From positions 62,001 to 126,000 of the forward strand of contig DATHRK010000101.1 in the NCBI GenBank assembly GCA_035465395.1: a DNA stretch of 64,000 bases, in the 5' to 3' direction. The stretch comes from DATHRK01 sp035465395 (GTDB lineage Bacteria; Gemmatimonadota; Gemmatimonadetes; Longimicrobiales; RSA9). Positions 1-8,805 of the stretch are shown here, piece after piece. The notes under the pieces were generated by a model. That model saw nothing but the letters and a program-made list of their open reading frames with translations, was not told where the DNA came from and ran no database searches. Position 1 is the stretch's first letter. Every line of letters begins with the position of its first letter. A program made the translations under genes and the position numbers.

Positions 1-158
1 TGCTCGGGGTCCAGGCGGTCGCCCTGGGGCTCATCGGGGAAATGATCGTCTTCCATCACGCGCACCAGCGCCGCCGCTACCGCCTTGCCGAGCGCCTCGG
101 CGAGAAACCCGTCGAGCCGACACACGAGGGATCCGCGGGCCCGCCACACGACGGATAG
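1..158 (+). CDS. C-terminal end of a GT2 polyprenyl-phosphate sugar transferase (partial)
   Basis: Only the last 52 codons are in the window; the frame opens at base 3 and ends in TAG at 156-158. The translated tail begins LGVQAVALGLIGEMIVFHHA and continues with an Arg/Tyr-rich stretch. A hydrophobic helix followed by a short basic tail of this kind is typical of the C-terminus of DPM1/GtrB-like family 2 glycosyltransferases, which make polyprenyl-phosphate-linked sugars at the inner membrane. The catalytic domain lies outside the window, so the assignment rests on the tail and on the neighbouring polysaccharide genes. Confidence 0.55.
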   Translation, partial: LGVQAVALGLIGEMIVFHHAHQRRRYRLAERLGEKPVEPTHEGSAGPPHDG

Positions 159-236
159 CCGGGCGGTCCCGCGACCGATCGGCGAGGGGAAGCACGACCG
201 ATCGACGGGCCCGCCGCGATCGCTCGCGGCCGCCCG

Positions 237-800
237 CTAACGGGATCCTGCCGCCGAACGTCCCCGCCGGCCGAACCGCTCCTCCAGCGGTTTCAGGCAG
301 CGGACCATCCGGGCGAAACAGGCGGCGAAGGCGGCGTCGCCGCGGCCGAACGGATCGGCGATCGCGCGGCGCTCGATCGGCTCCGGGTCAAGGTCTCCGA
401 GGCGCACGATCGCGGGCCTGCGGTCGCGCGCGAGGGCCGTCGCCCGCCGGGCCTGCCGCCCGTTCATCACGATCACCACGTCGGCCCACTCCACGTCCGC
501 TGCGCTCACCGTGGCCGATACGTGGGATTCGAGCTCGGCGCCGAGGTCCCGCGCCGCGGCGAGCGCCTCGGGGGGCGAGGGGCGACCCGGGCCGATGAAT
601 CCGCGCGAGCGGACCATCGCCACGCCGGCATCGCGGAGGCGAGCCTCCGCGAAGGGGCTACGACAGATGTTTCCCAGACAGAGGACGAGGATCCGGGGCG
701 CGTCCCCGAGCGTCGCGAGACGCTGCGAGGCGCGTGCCCGTCTGCGCCCGTGCAGCAGGCGATCCGGCAGGTGCCGGACGGCGCGCACGAGGCGCCTCAC
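237..800 (-). CDS. Low-molecular-weight protein tyrosine phosphatase (Wzb/Etp-like)
   Basis: The 187-residue protein has a basic N-terminal extension of about 35 residues, then the LMW-PTP signature VLCLGNICRSPFAEA with nucleophilic Cys about residue 41 and the CX5R loop. The Asp-Pro general-acid motif (DPFGRGD) lies near residue 148. In capsule and EPS loci these enzymes dephosphorylate the Wzc-type tyrosine autokinase, and such a kinase is encoded at 29841-32198 in the same locus. The gene points away from the Ig-like lipoprotein gene and shares a 359-bp gap with it. The family call is firm. The pairing with the distant kinase is inferred. Confidence 0.88.
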   Translation of the reverse strand: MRRLVRAVRHLPDRLLHGRRRARASQRLATLGDAPRILVLCLGNICRSPFAEARLRDAGVAMVRSRGFIGPGRPSPPEALAAARDLGAELESHVSATVSAADVEWADVVIVMNGRQARRATALARDRRPAIVRLGDLDPEPIERRAIADPFGRGDAAFAACFARMVRCLKPLEERFGRRGRSAAGSR

Positions 801-1159
801 CGGCGCCGCCTACCGGCCACAATTTTCGGCGGGGTGGAAAAAAATCCCATGGCAAAAAGCTAACGACGAGTGAGCAAGTCGCATCGTCACATGGCCGAAA
901 TGCGTGTCTGACAACGTCTTGCCACGGGACGTGCAGCGACGTGCCGGCCTGGCGCCGCGATTGCCGCTCGAACGGCCCACACGCCGGCGGGACCTCTTCG
1001 GGGGATCGGCCCCGCTCCGGCTTCGCGGGTCCGGCGGTGGGGTCGGATCCCGGACATCCATGTGAGTGCTCCGCGCTCCGAGAAACGGCACCCCGGCCGC
1101 GAGGCCGGTCCGCAAAGCCAAGGGTCTCCAGCAGACAGCCTGGCTGCCGAAGAGGTCGC
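801..1159. other. Divergent intergenic region upstream of the Ig-like lipoprotein gene
   Basis: This 359-bp gap separates the phosphatase gene (minus) from the lipoprotein gene (plus). It contains an A-rich stretch around 835-860 that is unlike the surrounding GC-rich DNA, and a sigma-54-like promoter at 950-965. Open frames run through it on both strands, but none has a good ribosome-binding site or recognisable protein content. Confidence 0.5.
950..965 (+). promoter_or_regulatory. Candidate sigma-54 promoter upstream of the Ig-like lipoprotein gene
   Basis: The sequence TGGCGCCGCGATTGCC keeps TGGC and TTGC with exactly ten bases between the GG and GC dinucleotides, as in the -24/-12 consensus TGGCAC-N5-TTGC. 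The predicted start, about 12 bases past the GC, would give a leader of about 185 bases. The call is based on pattern only. Confidence 0.45.
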
Positions 1160-3094
1160 ATGGAAACCGATCGAGCAATGTCGCTGTTCGCGGGTGCGCG
1201 ACGTGCCCTGCCCGTGCCCGTTCTGGTGTCCCTCATCACGGTGGCGATCGCCGCCTGCGAAAGCTCCGAAGGGGCGTTCGGCGCCCGGCACAACGGCGGA
1301 CTGGTCCTCTCCGAAGAGGTCCTGACGCTGCGCCCCGGCGAGACCGCGCGTCTCGCCATCCTCGACCGCATCGACGGCGCCGATCTCGGCGCCCTCGAAG
1401 TGTGGTCCAGCGGCAACCCCTGGGTGGCCGTGGTGGACGAGGAGGGCCGCGTCTACGCCTCCAAGCCGGGCGTGACCACCATCTACGCGAGCGATGGCGA
1501 GGTGGAGGGGTCGACGCGGATCAAGGTGCAGAAGTCGCCGAAGACGCTCCTGGTGGAGCCGGACGAGTTGCGGCTGTCCGGGCCCGGGGCCGGCTACCAG
1601 CTCGCGGCGTACGTGGAGAACGCCTCCGGCAAGCTGTCGACAGCCAACAAGGCGCGCTGGAAGAGCCTGGACCCCGACGTCGCCGAGGTGGACGGGGAGG
1701 GCATCGTCCGCGGTGCCTCCCCGGGCCTGGCGCGCGTGGTCGCTGAACAGCGGGGTTCGGCCGACACCGCCTTGATCGCCGTCGGCGACGCCGTGCAGAT
1801 CGACCACGTGGAGGTCGTCCCGACCAGCGTACTCGTGACCACCGGCGACAGCCTCGAGCTGCGCGCGACCGCCTACGATGACGCCGGCCAGAAGATCGTC
1901 GGCCTCGACTTCGCCTGGGCCTCGAGCGACGACGCCGTCGCCAGCGTGACCGGTAAGGGGTTCGTCCGCGCCGCCGCCGCCGGCCAGGCGGCCCTCACGG
2001 CGGCGCCGATCGACCCGCGCGACGGGCAGCCGCTCGCAGGCATGGCCGCGTCGGCGTCCCTGACGGTGCGCGACCCGGAGCGCACCGTCACCATCAGCCC
2101 CGATCCGGTGAAGCTGGACTGGCCGGGGGCGGAGACGCAGCTCGTCGCCACGGTCCTGGATGAGAACGGAAGCAGGGTCGACGGTGTAAGCGTCGAGTGG
2201 ATGTCCCTGAATCCGGAGGTCGCTGAAGTGAGTGCAACGGGCTGGATCACGTCCAGGAAGGCGGGCACGGCGCTGATCACGGCCGCCATCGCCTTCGGGG
2301 CGACCGACACGATCCAGGCGCAGGTCGCCTCCGGCGAGCAGAACACGGGCTCGGGCGACGGCTCGTCGGCCTGGATCGCTTCGGATTTCGAGAAGTACAG
2401 CTCGACCGAGGCGCTGCGGCTCGCCAACGACTACGAAGTGCTGGGCGGCAGCAACCAGTTCATCGAGTTCTCCAACCCCCCGCCGGGCCTGACCCGCAGC
2501 GTCCGGATGGAGTGGGGCCCGCACGACACGGGCTGCTACGACACGAGCCGGGGTCGCGGCATCCGGTTCCCGGAGCGCGTGTACGAGGTATGGGTACAGG
2601 TGCAGATCCGATACGACGAGGGTTTCACGACCCACAACGCCTCCTGCCCGCCGAACGACCACAAGGTGCTCTTCCTGGGCACGTCGGACGGCAACTACCG
2701 GTGGGAAGTGAAGATCGGCATGGGCAGCAACGAAACGAAGAACTACGTCGTGGGGGTGGCGGGCTCCCTGCACGGCTATCTCAAGGACCAGGGCATCGAC
2801 CACCAGTTCGGAAACGTGAACGCCGACCTGTGGGACGGTCAGTGGCACACGATCCGCTGGCACGTCCGCTCTCCCTCTTCGGACGGGGCATCGGACGGCC
2901 GCTACCGGCTGTGGGTGGACGGCACCCTCAAGACCGACTTCTCCTACGCCTCCGACAACCTGGCCGCTCCGGGATCGCGGATCCCGATCACCGGCCTCCT
3001 CCTCGGCCGCAACAAGAACGACGGCCCGCCGCATACGGCGATGTCGATGTACTTCGGCGGTTCGAAGGTCTGGAAGACGAACCCGGGCTGGTAG
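1160..3094 (+). CDS. Secreted lipoprotein with four BIG2 Ig-like repeats and a C-terminal jelly-roll domain
   Basis: The open frame extends far upstream, but ATG 1160 has an AGAGG ribosome-binding site and gives a lipoprotein signal peptide: a basic start, a hydrophobic core and lipobox AIAAC with Cys33. ATG 1178 is an alternative. Residues 45-390 hold four bacterial Ig-like (BIG2) units, each ending in the pattern 'W-S-S/L-x-P-x-V-A-x-V ... G-x-A-x-I-x-A'. The last 230 residues are Trp/Tyr-rich, with motifs such as WDGQWHTIRWHV and YRLWVDG, which suggest a concanavalin/polysaccharide-lyase-like beta sandwich that binds or cuts glycans. The protein probably sits at the outer surface and interacts with the polysaccharide made by this locus. 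No catalytic residues can be assigned, so lyase activity is unproven. Confidence 0.75.
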   Translation: METDRAMSLFAGARRALPVPVLVSLITVAIAACESSEGAFGARHNGGLVLSEEVLTLRPGETARLAILDRIDGADLGALEVWSSGNPWVAVVDEEGRVYASKPGVTTIYASDGEVEGSTRIKVQKSPKTLLVEPDELRLSGPGAGYQLAAYVENASGKLSTANKARWKSLDPDVAEVDGEGIVRGASPGLARVVAEQRGSADTALIAVGDAVQIDHVEVVPTSVLVTTGDSLELRATAYDDAGQKIVGLDFAWASSDDAVASVTGKGFVRAAAAGQAALTAAPIDPRDGQPLAGMAASASLTVRDPERTVTISPDPVKLDWPGAETQLVATVLDENGSRVDGVSVEWMSLNPEVAEVSATGWITSRKAGTALITAAIAFGATDTIQAQVASGEQNTGSGDGSSAWIASDFEKYSSTEALRLANDYEVLGGSNQFIEFSNPPPGLTRSVRMEWGPHDTGCYDTSRGRGIRFPERVYEVWVQVQIRYDEGFTTHNASCPPNDHKVLFLGTSDGNYRWEVKIGMGSNETKNYVVGVAGSLHGYLKDQGIDHQFGNVNADLWDGQWHTIRWHVRSPSSDGASDGRYRLWVDGTLKTDFSYASDNLAAPGSRIPITGLLLGRNKNDGPPHTAMSMYFGGSKVWKTNPGW

Positions 3095-3221
3095 GCCGGA
3101 CCGGGCGTATCGAGCGGTCGCGGCGCCACGGGCTCGTGCCGGTGCCGCGGCCGCTCAGCGTTTCGGTGGCGTGCACGCGCGACCCACGCCTGTCGTGAGC
3201 GCGCCACGCCAGCGTGCTCGC

Positions 3222-3240
3222 TGTTGCGTCGATACAACGA
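3222..3240 (+). promoter_or_regulatory. Candidate activator-binding element (TGTTGCG family), copy 1
   Basis: The 19-mer TGTTGCGTCGATACAACGA contains the dyad GTTG-N8-CAAC. It lies about 40 bp upstream of the sigma-54-like promoter at 3279. It matches the element at 20327 at 16 of 19 positions and resembles those at 29683 and 33384. It may be an enhancer site for the NtrC-type activator. Confidence 0.35.
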
Positions 3241-3278
3241 TCGGGGGCGCCCGGGCGGGCCCGTCCCGCCGTGGAGCC

Positions 3279-3294
3279 GGGCACGGACGTTGCT
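3279..3294 (+). promoter_or_regulatory. Candidate sigma-54 promoter of the capK-glycosyltransferase-ligase operon
   Basis: GGGCACGGACGTTGCT differs from the consensus TGGCACG-N4-TTGCT only at the first base, with correct GG-N10-GC spacing. The predicted transcription start near 3305 falls almost on the ATG at 3308. Either the message is nearly leaderless or translation starts at the in-frame GTG at 3335. Confidence 0.5.
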
Positions 3295-3307
3295 CCCAAC
3301 GCGCGCG

Positions 3308-4702
3308 ATGATGCCCGCTCTTCCCACACGAGCCGTGAGAACCCTCGCGTTCCGGCATGTCGTCTACCCGGCGGCGCTTGCCGTGACCGGGCAGGGGGCC
3401 ACGCTGCGCTACCTTCGACGCCTGCGCGGCGCCGAACACGACCCGCCCGCGCGCGTGCGAGAGCGCCAGCGTCGGCGCCTTCTGCGGCTCGTGGCGCGGA
3501 GCCGCTCGGGATCCGAGTACTACGGCGAGGTCCTGCCTGCGCTGGAGCCCGACACCCCGCTGACCGATGCCCTCGCGCGCATCCCCGTCCTGGAACGCCG
3601 CACCCTTCAGGAGAGCGGTGCCCGGCTGCGCGTGACGTCCTTCCGGGGGCGCGTCGCCACCAAAACCACGGGCGGATCTACCGGAGCACCGGTGCGCGTG
3701 GTCAAGAACGCCGACGCGGTGGCCCGGGAACGCGCCGCGAGCTGGCTGGGTTACGGCTGGTTCGGGATACGACCCGGTGACCGCAGCGTGCGCTTCTGGG
3801 GCGGCGCCACGACGGCGTCGCGACGGCTGTCCGCGGTGGCGGCGGACGGCGCGATGAACCGCACCACGTTTGCCGCGTTCGCCTTCGACGAGAGCGACCT
3901 CGCCCTCTACTGGGAGCGCTGCCTGGCCATCCGGCCACGCTGGATCTACGGCTACGTCTCGATGATCGAGGAGTTCGCCAGATTCCTCGCGGCTCGCGGC
4001 TGCGACGGGAGTCGCCTCGGGTTGGCCGCGGTGGTGACCACCGCCGAGGCCCTGACGGAGGTCCAGCGGGGCCTCATCTCGGACGTCTTCGGGGCGCCCG
4101 TACAGGACGAGTACGGGTGCGGCGAGGTCGGGCCGATCGCTTACGAGTGCCCGCAGGGCAGCATGCACCTTATGGCCGAGAACCTCATCGTGGAGGTCGT
4201 CGACGACGCGGGTGAGCGCATGGCGCCGGGAGGGAGCGGAGAGATCCTCGTGACGGACCTCGGCAACGTCGCGATGCCGCTCATCCGTTACCGGATCGGG
4301 GACTTCGGCACCGTCGGGATGCCTTGCCCGTGCGGACGCACGCTCCCGGTGCTGCAGAGGGTCTGGGGCCGCGCGTACGACTTCGTGACCGACGCCGGCG
4401 GCCGCCGTTATCACGGCGAGTTCTTCATGTACCTGTTCGAGGACCTGCGAAGGGACGGCCTCGCGGTGGATCAGTTCCAGGTGACCCAGACGCCGGAGGG
4501 GGCCATCCGCATCGACGTCACCGGCGTCGCGTCGGGGCGCTCCGAGAGAGCGCTCGATGCCATCCGGAATGCCGCGGCGGCCCGTCTGCCCGATGTGCCC
4601 ATCGCGGCGCGGTTCGTCGACGAGATCGAGCGGGAGGCGTCGGGCAAGATGCGGGTCATCGTCAACGAGGCGGCCGGCCGCACGGCGGCTCCGGTCGCGT
4701 GA
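3308..4702 (+). CDS. PaaK/CapK-family adenylate-forming enzyme
   Basis: The product is about 464 residues, near the usual size for phenylacetate-CoA-ligase-like CapK proteins. The AMP-forming P-loop-like motif KTTGGSTGAP is at about residues 119-128. The motifs DEYGCGEVGPIAYEC and ITVTDLGN-like EILVTDLGN follow, then a C-terminal domain ending with SGKMR. CapK homologues in capsule loci are thought to activate an acyl or aminoacyl group for modification of the polymer, but the substrate is not known. The frame begins further upstream. ATG 3308, ATG 3311 and GTG 3335 are all possible starts, and the sigma-54-like promoter argues for 3335. The stop overlaps the GTG start of the next gene, so the two are cotranscribed. 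Confidence 0.8.
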   Translation: MMPALPTRAVRTLAFRHVVYPAALAVTGQGATLRYLRRLRGAEHDPPARVRERQRRRLLRLVARSRSGSEYYGEVLPALEPDTPLTDALARIPVLERRTLQESGARLRVTSFRGRVATKTTGGSTGAPVRVVKNADAVARERAASWLGYGWFGIRPGDRSVRFWGGATTASRRLSAVAADGAMNRTTFAAFAFDESDLALYWERCLAIRPRWIYGYVSMIEEFARFLAARGCDGSRLGLAAVVTTAEALTEVQRGLISDVFGAPVQDEYGCGEVGPIAYECPQGSMHLMAENLIVEVVDDAGERMAPGGSGEILVTDLGNVAMPLIRYRIGDFGTVGMPCPCGRTLPVLQRVWGRAYDFVTDAGGRRYHGEFFMYLFEDLRRDGLAVDQFQVTQTPEGAIRIDVTGVASGRSERALDAIRNAAAARLPDVPIAARFVDEIEREASGKMRVIVNEAAGRTAAPVA

Positions 4703-5970
4703 ACGGCGAGCGGCAGGGCCAGGCGTTGGATCCGGACGGGCGCCCGCGACTGCTCTTCCTTGGGCAGAGTCTGCCGTATCCACCCGACAGTGGCGTGGCC
4801 ATCCGCACGTACCACGTGCTCAAGAAGCTGTCCGAGCGGTTCGCCATTGACGCCCTGTTCTTCTGGCGGGCGCGCAGCGTGGCCGACGGGCCGACCGTCC
4901 AGGAGCGGGTCGCGGCGCTGTCCGAGCTCGCGGCCACCGAGGCCTTCGCGATCCCGGGCGAGACGTCGCCGCTCCGCTTCGGAGCCGACCATCTCTTGAG
5001 CCTCGGCCTCGGCCAGCCCTACACACGGTTCGTGTACGCCTCCCGGCCGTTCGCCGAAGCGGTTCGCGCCCGGCTCCGGGACCGCCGCTACGACGTCGTG
5101 CACGTGGACAGTCTCGACCTCGCCGGGTACCTGCCCGACCTGCCTCTGGAGCGGACGGTCCTGACCCACCACAACGTCGAGTCGGCCCTCATGGCGCAGC
5201 GCGCCGAGCGCGAGAGGCGCCCTCTGGTGCGGCGCATCATGAGGCGCCAGAGCCGTCTCCTGGAGCGCGCAGAGAGGAGGTGGTGCCGCCGCGTGGCGTT
5301 GAACGTCGCGGTCTCTCGCGCGGACGCGGACGCGCTGGAGCGTCTCGCCCCGGGGGCGGCGGTCACCGTCGTCCCGAACGGAGTGGACACACGCTATTTT
5401 TCTCCGAGGGCGGGTTCCGGAGACGGGCTGGTCTTCGTGGGGGGAACGAGCTGGTTCCCCAATCGCGACGCGCTGGCGTACTTCGCAGAACAGATCCTGC
5501 CCGCGCTACGACGCAGCTTTCCGGAGCTACCCGTGCGCTGGGTCGGCCGCGCCGGCGAGGCGGAGCGCGAGGCCTACGCGAAAATGGGTGTCGAGATGAC
5601 GGGCTACGTGCAGGACGTGCGGCCGCCGCTCGCGGACGCGGCTTGCGTGGTCGTCCCCCTGCGGGTGGGCGGAGGCACGCGGCTGAAGATCCTCGACGCA
5701 TGGTCGATGGGGAAGGCGATCGTCAGCACGTCGATCGGCTGCGAAGGGCTGGCGGCCCGTCACGGCGACAACATCCTGATCGCGGACCCGCCCGAGGCCT
5801 TCGCGTCGGAGGTGTCCCGGGTCCTCACAGACGGCGCCTTGCGCGACCGGCTCGAAACGGCCGCGCGGGGCACCGCGGTCGAGCGCTACTGCTGGGATGC
5901 CGTCGGCAGCCGATTGAGGGAGGCGTACGACGACGTCAGCCGCCGCGCCTCGACCCGGGCGCCAGCATGA
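4699..5970 (+). CDS. Glycosyltransferase family 4 (sugar transferase, EpsH/PEP-CTERM-associated type)
   Basis: GTG 4699 overlaps the stop of the upstream gene and yields a 423-residue cytosolic GT-B enzyme. The N-terminus reads LLFLGQSLPYPPDSGVAIR, the nucleotide-sugar domain has FVGGTSWFPNRDAL and the acceptor loop reads VVPLRVGGGTRLKILDAWSMG, followed by the SxGCEGL stretch near the family's catalytic Glu. This layout resembles the sugar transferases that accompany EpsH-type exopolysaccharide systems. It probably adds one residue to the lipid-linked repeat unit. The gene lies in an operon with the downstream ligase, whose ATG overlaps this stop. Confidence 0.85.
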   Translation: MNGERQGQALDPDGRPRLLFLGQSLPYPPDSGVAIRTYHVLKKLSERFAIDALFFWRARSVADGPTVQERVAALSELAATEAFAIPGETSPLRFGADHLLSLGLGQPYTRFVYASRPFAEAVRARLRDRRYDVVHVDSLDLAGYLPDLPLERTVLTHHNVESALMAQRAERERRPLVRRIMRRQSRLLERAERRWCRRVALNVAVSRADADALERLAPGAAVTVVPNGVDTRYFSPRAGSGDGLVFVGGTSWFPNRDALAYFAEQILPALRRSFPELPVRWVGRAGEAEREAYAKMGVEMTGYVQDVRPPLADAACVVVPLRVGGGTRLKILDAWSMGKAIVSTSIGCEGLAARHGDNILIADPPEAFASEVSRVLTDGALRDRLETAARGTAVERYCWDAVGSRLREAYDDVSRRASTRAPA

Positions 5971-7439
5971 GCCCCGCGCGAGGGCGGGTCCGATCGCGGA
6001 CGGCGGCGGGCCGCGGGGAACGTCCTCCGGCGCCGGCCGGCGTGGCCGGTTGGGACGCCCTGCTGATCACCGTCGCGATCGCCACCCTGGCGTTCGTGTG
6101 GCGCCTGCAGGACCTCTTCCCGATGTTCCGGCCATTCGAGCTGCCCACCGTTTCGGTTCTCGCGGCGCTCGGTCTGGCCTTGTTCGGGCCCAAGCACGGT
6201 CGGCGGTGGGCGCCCTACGCACGTCACCCCATCGCGCAGCTATCCGGCGTCATCTTGATCCTGATGTTCCTGTCGGTGCCGGGCAGCCTGTACCAGGGCC
6301 TGAGCTTCCGTTTCATCTTCCAGGACCACCTCAAGACCCTGCTGTTCGCCGCGCTGCTCTGCTATTCGGTGCGCAGCTGGAAGGACGTGGAGCGCCTGGC
6401 GATGGTGCAGCTCATCGGCGCCGCGCTCTACGCGTACGTGATCGCCACGCGCTTCGAGGTGGGCTCGGGGGGCCGGCTCGGGCGGCTGCTCTACTACGAC
6501 GCCAACGACATCGGACTCCTGCTCGTGTGCTGCCTGCCTTTCGGCATCTACTTCCTCCGCCCCGGGCAGGGGGCGCTTCGCCGGGTCATCGCCGGAGCGG
6601 TCCTGGCGGTGTCGCTGTTCACGATCGTGAAGAGCGGCTCACGCGGGGCGTTCCTGGGGATCATTGCGGTGGGCGTCTACCTGGCCCTCGCCTACCGCGC
6701 CGTCCCTGCCGCGCGGCGACTCGCCGCGGTCGGCGTCCTGTCGGCCGGGTTCCTGGTGGCGGCGGGGGACCAGTACTGGACGCTCATGGAGAGCCTGCTG
6801 ACCCCCACCGAGGACTACAACTGGGACTCCGAGTCGGGGCGGCGGAAGGTCTGGACGCGCGGCGTGGGATACATGCTGGACAATCCGCTGGTCGGCGTCG
6901 GCGTCGCGGCGTTCCCGGTCGCGGAAGGGACCGTGTCGGCGCGCGCGTCCCTGCAGGAGTACGGCTTCGGCTTCAAGTGGTCGGCGGCGCACAACTCCTT
7001 CGTGCAGATCGGCGCCGAGATCGGGGTCCTGGGGCTGCTCGCCTTCATCGCGCTGCTGTGGGTGGCGATGCGCCTCGCCTACCGCATGGGAGGTCGCGGC
7101 GGCCCGCGGGGCCCGCCCGCCGGCGCGCGCGACACCGCGGCCCTCGGGCAGGCGCTCACCGGTAGCCTGATCGGCTTCTGCGTCGTGGGCTTCTTCCTGT
7201 CCCACGCGTACTCGGCGTTCCTCTACTCGCTGCTCGCGATGGTGCTGGGTCTCGCCGTCGCCACTACGAGCCCCGGGAGACTCCGGTCGCGTCCGCGGCG
7301 GGCCGGCCCGAACGGCATCGCGCCCACGCCCGTCGCGTCGCCCGCGAATCCGCCGCGCCCCGCCCGGCGGGCCCGCCGGGCGCGTCACGGCGCGTTGGCC
7401 GGCCCCGCGCCCGCCGACGGTTCGGCGGCGGGTTCGTAG
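5967..7439 (+). CDS. O-antigen ligase/polymerase-like integral membrane protein (Wzy_C family)
   Basis: ATG 5967 overlaps the preceding TGA. The 490-residue protein has about ten to twelve hydrophobic segments and the large periplasmic loop typical of Wzy/WaaL proteins. This loop carries SGRRKVWTRGVGYMLDNPLVGVG-like residues around 285-310 and the conserved AHNSFVQIGAEIGVLG segment near 340. The motif YDANDIGLLLVC near 175 is also characteristic. It would polymerise or ligate undecaprenyl-linked glycan on the periplasmic side. The C-terminal 60 residues are Pro/Arg/Ala-rich and likely disordered. The gene is convergent with, and overlaps by 55 bp, the GT39 gene on the other strand. Confidence 0.85.
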   Translation: MSPARGRVRSRTAAGRGERPPAPAGVAGWDALLITVAIATLAFVWRLQDLFPMFRPFELPTVSVLAALGLALFGPKHGRRWAPYARHPIAQLSGVILILMFLSVPGSLYQGLSFRFIFQDHLKTLLFAALLCYSVRSWKDVERLAMVQLIGAALYAYVIATRFEVGSGGRLGRLLYYDANDIGLLLVCCLPFGIYFLRPGQGALRRVIAGAVLAVSLFTIVKSGSRGAFLGIIAVGVYLALAYRAVPAARRLAAVGVLSAGFLVAAGDQYWTLMESLLTPTEDYNWDSESGRRKVWTRGVGYMLDNPLVGVGVAAFPVAEGTVSARASLQEYGFGFKWSAAHNSFVQIGAEIGVLGLLAFIALLWVAMRLAYRMGGRGGPRGPPAGARDTAALGQALTGSLIGFCVVGFFLSHAYSAFLYSLLAMVLGLAVATTSPGRLRSRPRRAGPNGIAPTPVASPANPPRPARRARRARHGALAGPAPADGSAAGS

Positions 7440-8791
7440 AAGACCCCGATCGTGCGGTCCTTGGGACCGTAGTGCAGCGGGAACGTCGCCATGAGGCGCG
7501 CGCTCTCCAGCCGCCGGATGCGTTCGTCGGGGTTCCCCGTGAGCCGCTCCTCCAGGTACACCGCGAACCATCGGCCCGTCGGCTCGACATCGGGAGCGGC
7601 GGAGATCCAATCTGCGGCGTCCGCATCCAGGTACGCCGCCGCGACGTCCCCCTCGGAAGCGAACAGCCGCTCGCCCGGGGCGCGGTGCTCGGCCACGAAC
7701 GCAGTCACCTCCCGCCAGCGCGGCTTGAGGCCGTTGTAGAAGACGTAGTAGTGCGCCAGCTGGTACGCCTGGGAGGCGACCACGACCAGGACCATCGCCA
7801 GCGCGGCGGCGCGGGCCGGGCGCGACTCCGCCGCCCGCAGCACGCGGTCGGAGGCCACGCCCACGAGGACCGCCAGCGACGGGAGGGCCGGTAGGACGTA
7901 GGCTGCCGAGGCGATGGTCTGGGTCGCGGCGGCGGTCACTAGGACCGCGGGCACGAGGAACAGCGAAGCCAGCAGCACACCCCGGCGATCGCCCTCGCGG
8001 GCGAGCGCGACCGCGCCGCCGATCGCGGTGAGGGCAACCGCCGGGACCACGTAGAAGCTCAGGCTCCCGACGATGTTCCACCACGGATTCCAGGGTGCCT
8101 TGTTCTCGAGCAGATAGCTGCCGAGGCTCGCGTACACCGGGACGTAGACGAGCAGCGGAACGGCGCTCGCGACCATGCCTGCCGACATCGCGCGCGCAGG
8201 CCGACGTGCCCGCCGAGCCTCCACCCAGCACCACACCGCGTACAGGAACAGGGTGCCGATGAAGAAGCCGGCCGAGGAGTGCGTGAACAGCGCGGCGACC
8301 ATCAGGATGCCGGCTACGACCGCCCGCGGCACCCCACCTTCCTCTTCCAGGACCCGCAGCAGGAGATGCGTCGCCGCGAGGAGGAGGAGCGTCAGCAGGG
8401 CGAAATGCCTGGCTGTCTGCGACCAGAACACGTGCCACATCGAGGTCGTGACGATCGCCGCGGCGACCAGCGCCGCGCGGCGGCCGAAGCGGCGCACTGC
8501 GAAGACGTAGGTGAGCGGGACCGTCAGCACGCCGGCCACGAACGACAGCGCCCGCGCCGTGAGAATGCCGTCCCCGAACACCCGGAGGGCGAAGCCGGTG
8601 AGCACGAAGTTGACCGGCGCGGTCCGATACATCGGACCTTCCTTGAAGTCGAGGCTGGCGCTGGTGAGCAGAGTCTGGACCTCGTCGGTCCAGAGGTCCC
8701 AGGTGCCCAGGTGGTAGATGCGAGTCGCGATCGCCACGCCCACGATGGCGAGGAGCCATGCCCTGGCCCGCCGGTCTTCCGCGGCGCTCAC
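7385..8791 (-). CDS. GT39-like integral membrane glycosyltransferase (PMT/ArnT superfamily)
   Basis: I chose GTG 8791, 15 bp after the stop of the upstream gene; the longer frame upstream is low-complexity. The 468-residue protein has many transmembrane segments. Its first periplasmic loop carries the GT-C acidic motif WTDEVQTLL (TDE near residue 35), where a polyprenyl-phosphate-sugar donor is used. The HFALLTLLLLAATHLL helix and a soluble C-terminal domain follow. It shares an operon with a DPM1-like synthase (8806) and an AglD-like membrane protein (9555). Together they look like a unit that makes polyprenyl-phosphate-sugar, moves it across the membrane and transfers the sugar. Confidence 0.8.
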   Translation of the reverse strand: MSAAEDRRARAWLLAIVGVAIATRIYHLGTWDLWTDEVQTLLTSASLDFKEGPMYRTAPVNFVLTGFALRVFGDGILTARALSFVAGVLTVPLTYVFAVRRFGRRAALVAAAIVTTSMWHVFWSQTARHFALLTLLLLAATHLLLRVLEEEGGVPRAVVAGILMVAALFTHSSAGFFIGTLFLYAVWCWVEARRARRPARAMSAGMVASAVPLLVYVPVYASLGSYLLENKAPWNPWWNIVGSLSFYVVPAVALTAIGGAVALAREGDRRGVLLASLFLVPAVLVTAAATQTIASAAYVLPALPSLAVLVGVASDRVLRAAESRPARAAALAMVLVVVASQAYQLAHYYVFYNGLKPRWREVTAFVAEHRAPGERLFASEGDVAAAYLDADAADWISAAPDVEPTGRWFAVYLEERLTGNPDERIRRLESARLMATFPLHYGPKDRTIGVFYEPAAEPSAGAGPANAP

Positions 8792-8805
8792 TCCCGTCGT
8801 CGCGC

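Noticed and set aside
887..3034. 715-codon open frame on the minus strand opposite the Ig-like lipoprotein gene
   Set aside because: The product is rich in Arg, Gly, Val and His with no domain; the plus-strand frame has a signal peptide and repeats. Long antisense frames are expected at this GC content.
6639..8759. 706-codon minus-strand frame across the ligase and GT39 genes
   Set aside because: It is a frame shadow of the real GT39-like gene and continues antisense through the ligase; Arg/Gly/Pro-rich and without motifs.
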